DNA of 7,405 nucleotides, taken from NCBI GenBank assembly GCA_016205055.1, contig JACQJK010000096.1, positions 1 through 7,405 of the forward strand, written 5' to 3'. This stretch comes from Candidatus Doudnabacteria bacterium (GTDB lineage: Bacteria > Patescibacteriota > Doudnabacteria > UBA920 > 2-01-FULL-50-11). Under the pieces are notes generated by a model. That model saw only the letters and a list, made by a program, of their open reading frames with translations. It had not been told where the DNA came from and searched no databases. The position numbers and the translations under genes are program-made. Positions 1 to 5,345 of this stretch are shown here, piece after piece (positions within the stretch are counted from its first letter, which is position 1; every line of letters starts with the position of its first letter).

Positions 1-26
1 AAGAAACCAAAACAAAAATTGCTTTG

Positions 27-947
27 ATGCCCCGCGATAGTTTGCTTGACACAAGCAAAAGTTCTTTATTTCAGGACAAAAAAAATGTCGCGATTTTTGT
101 GCTGGCGCTGGCTTTGATTTTAGTCGGCGCTTTTTTGATTGGCACTTTGCAGCCGAGAAACAATAAAGATTCCGGGCAACAAGTGGCCTCAAGCGGCCAA
201 TTCATTATTCCGGAAGCTTGGATCAAAGAACATTTCAAAGAATTGGCTTTCGAAAGTCCGGAAGTGGGGGGATTAAACGGCGATCCGGACGACGACGGAC
301 TGTCAAATTACCAGGAGTATAAAAATCAAACCGTACCGACCAAACCCGACACGGACGACGACGGCACTCCAGACGGATCGGAAGTGGCGCTCGGCACCGA
401 CCCGCTTGCCGGCGATCCGGCGGCGGCGATCAGAAACGAACAGGATGTTCGCGACTTAATTTACGGCATTCGCGACGAGATTGCGGTTGAAGACGAAAGT
501 TTGGGGCAGGAAATGGAGAAAATGTTGGATTTGAATCGTCCGCTTTCCGTGCCGCAATTATCCGACAGCGAAATTAAAATCGTTCCGGCATCGTCCCAGG
601 CCGCGCTTGCCTACCAGCAAGGATTAACCGCGGCGCTTGGTGATTACAATTCCGGCAGAATCGCGGACCAGTTCGGGCTTTTGTTCGCCGGCGGCTCAAG
701 CCAGCAGGTGGCGGCAACTTACGCCATCGTGGATAAAACCCTAGCAGAGTTGCGCGCGCTTCCTGTGCCGTCGGACCTGAAACAAGATTTGAAAAACCAG
801 ATTATCTTTTTCCTGTCAATGAGGAATATCATCAGCGCTCAAGAATATATGATTGCCCACCCGGAGGACATCGCCAAGTGGGGTGATATTATTTACCAAG
901 CCCGGATTATGGCCGCAGTCGGCGGCGAGGGCGAGGGGGAGCTATAA
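27..947 (+). CDS. Membrane-anchored protein with two thrombospondin type 3 / EF-hand-like calcium loops
   Basis: I do not recognise a named family for the whole protein. Numbering from a possible TTG at 24, residues 21-43 form one hydrophobic helix (NVAIFVLALALILVGAFLIG) after a short basic stretch, which suggests a signal anchor with the bulk outside the membrane. Residues 87-98 (D-P-D-D-D-G-L-S-N-Y-Q-E) and 109-120 (D-T-D-D-D-G-T-P-D-G-S-E) are two acidic loops 22 residues apart, with the D-x-D-x-D-G...E spacing of EF-hand-like/thrombospondin type 3 repeats, so calcium binding is likely. Residues about 135-300 are mostly helical with no catalytic signature. The end is Gly/Glu-rich (GGEGEGEL). 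The start is uncertain: no Shine-Dalgarno precedes the ATG at 27 or the TTG at 24, and the frame has no stop back to position 3, so the gene may begin upstream. The next gene starts 5 bases after its TAA, indicating one transcript. Confidence 0.85.
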   Translation: MPRDSLLDTSKSSLFQDKKNVAIFVLALALILVGAFLIGTLQPRNNKDSGQQVASSGQFIIPEAWIKEHFKELAFESPEVGGLNGDPDDDGLSNYQEYKNQTVPTKPDTDDDGTPDGSEVALGTDPLAGDPAAAIRNEQDVRDLIYGIRDEIAVEDESLGQEMEKMLDLNRPLSVPQLSDSEIKIVPASSQAALAYQQGLTAALGDYNSGRIADQFGLLFAGGSSQQVAATYAIVDKTLAELRALPVPSDLKQDLKNQIIFFLSMRNIISAQEYMIAHPEDIAKWGDIIYQARIMAAVGGEGEGEL

Positions 948-952
948 AAGGC

Positions 953-2116
953 ATGAAAGTCTTCAATTCCAACACCACGAAACTCCTTACGATTATTTTG
1001 ATCACGGCTTTTGTATTTGAGTCGTCAGCGGGATTATACCTTTTGTTCGAACCCAAGCCCGCCGAAGCGCTTCTTATCGGCGGCTCGCTTGGCGGCGCTG
1101 CCGAAGGCGATGTTTTGGAAATGAATTGCGGCGGATTGGGCGGGGCGATCATCACCGGGCTGTGTGTGCCGACCCAAATTGAAGCCGATATCATGCGCGG
1201 TTTTAGAAACGTCAAAAAGAATTTTTGGACTATTCTGCTTTACGCGCTTTCCGGGGCTTTGGGGCAGTGGCTGACAGGCCTCATCAATAATAAACTGAAA
1301 ATCAGGGACTATTACGGTTACAACCGTTCGTTAAAAGACATTCTTTACCGCTACCGGATTTTGTTTGAAAATTACCTTGATCCCACTACTCGGGAATTAG
1401 TGGACATTGCCTATGACTCGGTTGCCAGAGGCGGGATAAGTTACAGCCGGGTCGGCCGGGCGGTGGAGCAGTATGCCAAAGACACCCTTGGTTTTCCTCT
1501 GCCCACCAAAACGCCGCGCGGCGGCACGGCGCCGATCTTTTTTCAAGACATGGAGTTCTTTGCCAAGGGGGCTTTGTCCGGCCAGGAAAACACCCAAGCA
1601 GCTGACTGGTATTTTAATTTCCAAGAGCAGGGCATGGCCTTGCAGAGCCAGGCCAACCAGGCCTCGGCCCAGGAAGTTTCCAACGCCGAGGGCTACAAGA
1701 GCACGCGGCTAAAAGCCGATTTGGATAAGCTTGCGCCCGGAATCCGCACCCCGCCGTTTTACCAGGGAAGCATCATTAATCCAAGGGTCGGCTTGATTCA
1801 GGCCCCCGGGTCTTATGGCGCCCGCGTAGTGCAAGTGACGGTGCAGCGTTTGCTTAACAAAGATTACCTACCGACTAGCGTCATTGAAGCCATGGTTTTG
1901 GAAGCGGCGCAGTGGGGCTTTTTCCGTCTGTTTTCCGGCGGTCTTTTTGGCAGCGGCAGTCAAGCGGTCGGCGGGCAGAACCAAGGATTGGGCAACCCCA
2001 CTTCCGGTGAAGAATTTTATAAAGATCCAACATCCAGAACCGATACCGGGGACGGTGCTTGCGGAGGAAACACCGTGCCGGATCCGGCCAATCCCGGCAG
2101 ATGCATCCCGAACTAG
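953..2116 (+). CDS. Exported or membrane-associated protein of unknown family in a type IV secretion-like operon
   Basis: 387 residues, family not recognised. The N-terminus has the form of a signal peptide or anchor: basic and polar residues (MKVFNSNTTK), a hydrophobic core at about 11-32, then PKPAEA, a plausible cleavage site near residue 39. A second moderately hydrophobic stretch at about 91-110 (FWTILLYALSGALGQWLTGL) may be membrane-embedded. Residues 111-260 are rich in aromatic and charged residues and probably helical; 320-345 is Gly/Phe/Ser-rich. Cysteines lie at 59, 71, 370 and 384, the last pair in a Cys/Pro/Gly-rich tail (GDGACGGNTVPDPANPGRC), consistent with extracytoplasmic disulfides. 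The ATG follows a purine-rich GAGGGGG about 13 bases upstream and an AAAAGG that is very close. Position between the anchored calcium-loop protein and the VirB6-like gene suggests an envelope role similar to VirB5/TrbJ, but no homology supports that. The TAG stop may be premature (see 2117-2300). Confidence 0.85.
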   Translation: MKVFNSNTTKLLTIILITAFVFESSAGLYLLFEPKPAEALLIGGSLGGAAEGDVLEMNCGGLGGAIITGLCVPTQIEADIMRGFRNVKKNFWTILLYALSGALGQWLTGLINNKLKIRDYYGYNRSLKDILYRYRILFENYLDPTTRELVDIAYDSVARGGISYSRVGRAVEQYAKDTLGFPLPTKTPRGGTAPIFFQDMEFFAKGALSGQENTQAADWYFNFQEQGMALQSQANQASAQEVSNAEGYKSTRLKADLDKLAPGIRTPPFYQGSIINPRVGLIQAPGSYGARVVQVTVQRLLNKDYLPTSVIEAMVLEAAQWGFFRLFSGGLFGSGSQAVGGQNQGLGNPTSGEEFYKDPTSRTDTGDGACGGNTVPDPANPGRCIPN

Positions 2117-2300
2117 CCACAGTGCGATAGTCCGCCGATTGTCGGCGGCCAATACACCACGCATTCTTCGGGCCAACCATGCACACCCACAGCTACGGGC
2201 GGCGGGCCAGGACCGCTGCCGGACCGCACGTTTGACAAGGGATTCCGACGGGATTCTTAATGAGCCCCAGCCCTGCAATGAGGTTATTGCCAATCCGTAA
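2117..2300 (+). pseudogene. Probable eroded 3' extension of the preceding gene
   Basis: Directly after the TAG at 2114-2116 the same frame stays open for 47 codons up to TAA at 2258-2260. It reads PQCDSPPIVGGQY... with two more Cys (PQC and QPC) in the same Pro/Gly/Cys style as the annotated C-terminus. Near 2228-2245 the sense-like reading seems to move to another frame, giving TRDSDGILNEPQPCNEVIANP in two stretches (TRDSDGILNE, then PQPCNEVIANP) before TAA at 2298-2300. One nonsense change (for example CAG to TAG) plus one frameshift would explain this as a formerly longer protein. Alternatives are programmed stop readthrough or chance openness in GC-rich DNA. No independent start with a ribosome binding site is seen. 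Confidence 0.4.
2132..2148. repeat. Short GC-rich hairpin just after the stop of the second gene
   Basis: The arms CCGCCGA (2132-2138) and TCGGCGG (2142-2148) are perfect complements around a TTG loop. No T-tract follows, so it is not a typical intrinsic terminator. In the readthrough frame it encodes S-P-P-I-V-G-G. It resembles the other compact GC palindromes of this window (6178-6199 and 7289-7390). Confidence 0.5.
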
Positions 2301-2314
2301 AATAGAGACTAGCA

Positions 2315-2468
2315 GACTTACGCATTTCCCTCTTTTTCCCCCTCCCTTGCCTGCCCGCCTCTGGAGGGAGGGGAGGCAAGGGGAGGGTGATAAATAATGC
2401 TCATGTTTATGGCTCTCCACCCCTCCCTAACCCTCCCCCTCAAGGGGAGGGAATCAAACGCGTAAGTC
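2315..2468. repeat. MITE-like 154-bp element with terminal inverted repeats and internal hairpins
   Basis: GACTTACGC at 2315-2323 is exactly repeated in inverse as GCGTAAGTC at 2460-2468. A short CCCTC/GAGGG continuation lies inside each end. Inside there are two further hairpins: CCCTCCCTTGCCT (2340-2352) against AGGCAAGGGGAGGG (2374-2387, one bulge), and CCCTCCCC (2431-2438) against GGGGAGGG (2444-2451) with a CTCAA loop. There is no credible coding sequence and strand composition is strongly polypyrimidine/polypurine, unlike the flanking genes. This layout fits a small non-autonomous palindromic element. I see no convincing target-site duplication, so mobility is inferred and not shown. 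Confidence 0.55.
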
Positions 2469-2480
2469 CTTATAGAAGAA

Positions 2481-2508
2481 AGTATCTAGTATTTGGTATT
2501 TAGTATCT
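2481..2508. repeat. Four tandem 7-bp repeats (RGTATYT) before the VirB6-like gene
   Basis: AGTATCT, AGTATTT, GGTATTT and AGTATCT follow each other without spacing, then AGAAG leads into the next gene. The array is AT-rich, unlike its GC-rich left neighbour. It contributes the TAG (2508-2510) that closes the downstream frame on its 5' side. It could be a slippage-prone leader or binding-site array. Confidence 0.65.
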
Positions 2509-2513
2509 AGAAG

Positions 2514-5342
2514 TTGAGATTTAATCGAAGCTACGTGGTGAAACTTGGTGCAACACTGAAAAAACTTCTCGGATTTTTCTCCGACAAAAAAATTCTTGCC
2601 GCGCTTTTGCTGGTGGTGGTCGTCGTTTTGCTGGTGCCTTATTTCACCGATGCTTTTATATTGAATACCGGAGGATCTACACCTCCTCCCGGGACTCCGG
2701 ACGCAACAGCAAGCGGCGGCAAGATTCGGCTGTGGGTCTTTTCTTGGTTTTCCGGAATCTTCATCATCATCCGGTCGGTGATGTATGCCTTTTACTACTT
2801 TGTGATCATGCCGTTCATCCAGGCCGCGGCCGCGATCCAGGTCGGAGTGGGCGTGTGCGGCGCTGATGGCGTGGGGACCGGGTTTCTAACCAATATCTGC
2901 GGGGCCTGGCAGTTTGTGCGCAATATCGTGAACATGATTTTCATTCTGATGATGATCGTGATCGCCGTGGCCACGATTCTGCGCATCGGCAGTTACAATT
3001 ACAAAAAAACTTTGGGGATCTTGCTGATCATGGCCATGCTGGTGAATTTCAGTTTGGTCATTGGCCAGGCCATTTTGAAGGTTGCCGACATTTTGCAAGG
3101 AGCGATGTTTTCCTTGACCGACCGGCGGGATTTAAACGATTTGGGCTGGAACCTGATTGCTTATGGTTTTCCAACGGTTTCAGGCAGCAATATTTTTGAA
3201 GCGGTGATGAATTGGGTGGATACCAAAACCAGCGAAGTTTTGGTCATGGAACTATTTAATTTCATGCGCTCCCTGTTGGCGTTTGTCGTCATGGGCGCTA
3301 TTGCCGCGTTCTTGCTGATTCGGCTGGTGGTTTTATGGATTTTACTGGCTCTGTCGCCTTTGGCTTACGCGTTGTTTGTGCTGCCCAGCTTTGCGGGTCT
3401 GGCAAAACTCTGGTGGTCAACTTTCCTCAAATACGCATTTTTTACGCCCATCATGTTTTTCTTCATTAAAATCGCGGTCATCGTCAGCAGGAACACAGAT
3501 ATCGTGGGCAATACCTCATGTGATTTGTGGAACTTGAACTCCCTGTTGACTTGCAATGACAACAGCGGACTATCCACGTTTCTGGCAAGCAACGTCCATC
3601 ACTTTTTAGCCGTCGCTTTTTTACTGGCGGCCTTGGTGGCCGCTAAAAAACTGGCGATCTTCGGATCCGCATTCTTGATGGGCTTGGGCGAAAAAGGCCT
3701 GTTGCTGCCGCTGGTGGGCGCCGCCGCCTTGGGCGGCGCCGCTGCCGGCGCGGCGGCTGGGCTTGGGGGCAGGGTTTATTCCAGTCGGCTTGCCAAGGCA
3801 GCCAGAGCCGCAGAGGGTAAAAAACAATTCGGCAAAGCGGCGTTGCTGTCTGGCTTGCAGTTTTTGAATCCCAGAATTGCCAAAGAAGCATGGACCGCTC
3901 GACAGAAAAAGAAAGAAGTGGAGGCATATTTGCCGGCGGCCGGAGACGCGCGCGACTTTTTGAACCGCTATATGCCCACCGAGTGGCGCAGAGATAAGCG
4001 GGGCAATCTCGAGTTAGGGCAAAAAACCAAGTACGGCCGCATTGGAAGAAAAGGGGTTATCAACTACACGAAAAAAGAATGGGCAGACGCCCAGCTTTCC
4101 GAAGAGGAAAAAAGCGCGGCTTACCATGGCGCGACTAGTGCCCAGGATAAAGAGGCCTTAAGACAGTTGCTTATTGAGGGTCGTCACGAAGACGGGCTGC
4201 GCATTATCGGCGCCTTAGAAAAGCAGACTAAACGCGAAGAAGCGTTGTTCCGCGAATTGTTAGGAACGGGGGAGAGCGAAGACGTGGCCCGCGTTAAGGC
4301 CAAGCAGCAAGTGCAGCAAGAAATCAAGTCCGGGAAATTACCCGAGGCCAAGTACGACGCCGTGGCCGACTGGATGGAAGAAACGGACATGTATAAGAGC
4401 ATGGGCTTAACCAGCGAGCAGATCGGGGATATTGGCTCGGCCCAGGAAGAACAAGCCGAGGCCGAAAAAAAAATCCGGGCCTTAGGTCAGGGGAAGGACG
4501 TCAACGGTGTATTTTATTCCACGGCCGATCCGGAGTATTACCGCGCTTATCAGGCCGCCCACGGCCGCACGGAGATGCTTCAACATGTGCGCCAGCTCAT
4601 GGGCGCCCAGGTCGATGAAAAAGACATTGATATGAGCGCACTCACAGACACAGCCGGTAATAAATTGAAAGACGCAAACGGTCAAGAAATCAAAGTCCCG
4701 GTAAAAATTCGGTGGCAGATTAGGGATGAAAACGGCCAGGAAACCGGTAAATTCCATGAGATTACCGACTTTGATTCTTTACAGCAGGCCATGGATAAAA
4801 CTTCGCTGCAGAAAGGAACCGCCTATGCGTCCGGCAACAACTTGCGCTACGAACTAGCCGGCAGCTTGAAACAGGTGTCCGCGCAAAAGCGCTTAGACCG
4901 CGGCGATACCGAGCAGTGGGGCGGGGCGTTTGAACCTGCTGCGTTTATGGAGCAGGACGAAGAAGGGAATTTTGCCCGTTTTACTTCGTATGGCAAGAGA
5001 CTGATTAAAGGCATCAGCGCGGCGCAGGTCAACTCGTTTCGGCAGTCGCGCCGCATGCAGTCGCGCGCGTTGAAAATCGGCGGATTATACACAGACAAAG
5101 AAACGGGGGTAACGGGTTTGAAGAAACCAGAGATACTCATGCAGCTGCTCCAAATGAACAAAGATTTGGCGGTCGCGGTTTTGGAGAAAGCCGATTTTTC
5201 TGACATTGAAGCAGACCGAGTCGCCGCCGAATTAAATAGGCAGTTCAAAACTACAGAATACAGACGTTCGGACAAAGCCAGCGCGCGCGGCGGTTGGTCG
5301 GTGACAAATGCACCTAAAAGGGAGAAGCAGCCAGAGGATTAG
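2514..5342 (+). CDS. VirB6/TrbL-like polytopic inner-membrane protein with a large cytoplasmic tail
   Basis: 942 residues. After a basic start, hydrophobic segments lie at about 27-45, 74-105, 137-157, 165-190, 248-268, 268-291, 303-325, 360-379 and a Gly/Ala-rich one at 393-418. This pattern fits the VirB6/TrbL family, the polytopic channel or scaffold subunit of type IV secretion systems. Cys pairs C115/C129 and C336/C347 sit in loops between membrane segments and could form disulfides. Residues about 422-942 are hydrophilic, charged and mostly helical, with a possible beta-rich patch at 725-750, and should be cytoplasmic. VirB6 proteins are usually near 300 residues and TrbL near 500, so the tail is a major extension; extended VirB6 versions are known in Rickettsiales. 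The start is uncertain: TTG at 2514 is the longest option, while GTG at 2535 or 2538 follows a weak CGAAG. An in-frame TAG at 2508 excludes anything longer. The family call rests on membrane pattern and context only. Confidence 0.85.
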   Translation: MRFNRSYVVKLGATLKKLLGFFSDKKILAALLLVVVVVLLVPYFTDAFILNTGGSTPPPGTPDATASGGKIRLWVFSWFSGIFIIIRSVMYAFYYFVIMPFIQAAAAIQVGVGVCGADGVGTGFLTNICGAWQFVRNIVNMIFILMMIVIAVATILRIGSYNYKKTLGILLIMAMLVNFSLVIGQAILKVADILQGAMFSLTDRRDLNDLGWNLIAYGFPTVSGSNIFEAVMNWVDTKTSEVLVMELFNFMRSLLAFVVMGAIAAFLLIRLVVLWILLALSPLAYALFVLPSFAGLAKLWWSTFLKYAFFTPIMFFFIKIAVIVSRNTDIVGNTSCDLWNLNSLLTCNDNSGLSTFLASNVHHFLAVAFLLAALVAAKKLAIFGSAFLMGLGEKGLLLPLVGAAALGGAAAGAAAGLGGRVYSSRLAKAARAAEGKKQFGKAALLSGLQFLNPRIAKEAWTARQKKKEVEAYLPAAGDARDFLNRYMPTEWRRDKRGNLELGQKTKYGRIGRKGVINYTKKEWADAQLSEEEKSAAYHGATSAQDKEALRQLLIEGRHEDGLRIIGALEKQTKREEALFRELLGTGESEDVARVKAKQQVQQEIKSGKLPEAKYDAVADWMEETDMYKSMGLTSEQIGDIGSAQEEQAEAEKKIRALGQGKDVNGVFYSTADPEYYRAYQAAHGRTEMLQHVRQLMGAQVDEKDIDMSALTDTAGNKLKDANGQEIKVPVKIRWQIRDENGQETGKFHEITDFDSLQQAMDKTSLQKGTAYASGNNLRYELAGSLKQVSAQKRLDRGDTEQWGGAFEPAAFMEQDEEGNFARFTSYGKRLIKGISAAQVNSFRQSRRMQSRALKIGGLYTDKETGVTGLKKPEILMQLLQMNKDLAVAVLEKADFSDIEADRVAAELNRQFKTTEYRRSDKASARGGWSVTNAPKREKQPED
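5333..5338 (+). promoter_or_regulatory. Ribosome binding site for the last gene
   Basis: AGAGGA lies 7 bases before the ATG at 5346 (10 before a second ATG at 5349), overlapping the last codons of the VirB6-like gene. It supports independent initiation after the TAG at 5340-5342, as expected for coupled translation in an operon. Confidence 0.7.
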
Positions 5343-5345
5343 CAC

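Noticed and set aside
1884..2300. 138-codon plus-strand open frame starting inside the second gene
   Set aside because: Its first two thirds overlap the second gene in another frame with Arg/Pro-rich shadow content. Only its last 20 or so codons look protein-like, and these are treated as a frameshifted remnant.
2286..2310. Possible promoter TTGCCA...TAAAAT upstream of the small element
   Set aside because: The two boxes are only 6 bases apart, and no other pair near 2260-2510 has usable spacing.
2315..2468. CRISPR array or attachment site
   Set aside because: There are no regularly spaced direct repeats with spacers, no integrase or cas gene, and no tRNA gene nearby.
3717..3740. Inverted repeat GGCGCCGCC / GGCGGCGCC in the VirB6-like gene
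   Set aside because: It lies in a Gly/Ala-rich segment where GGC and GCC codons alternate, so short dyads arise from codon use alone.
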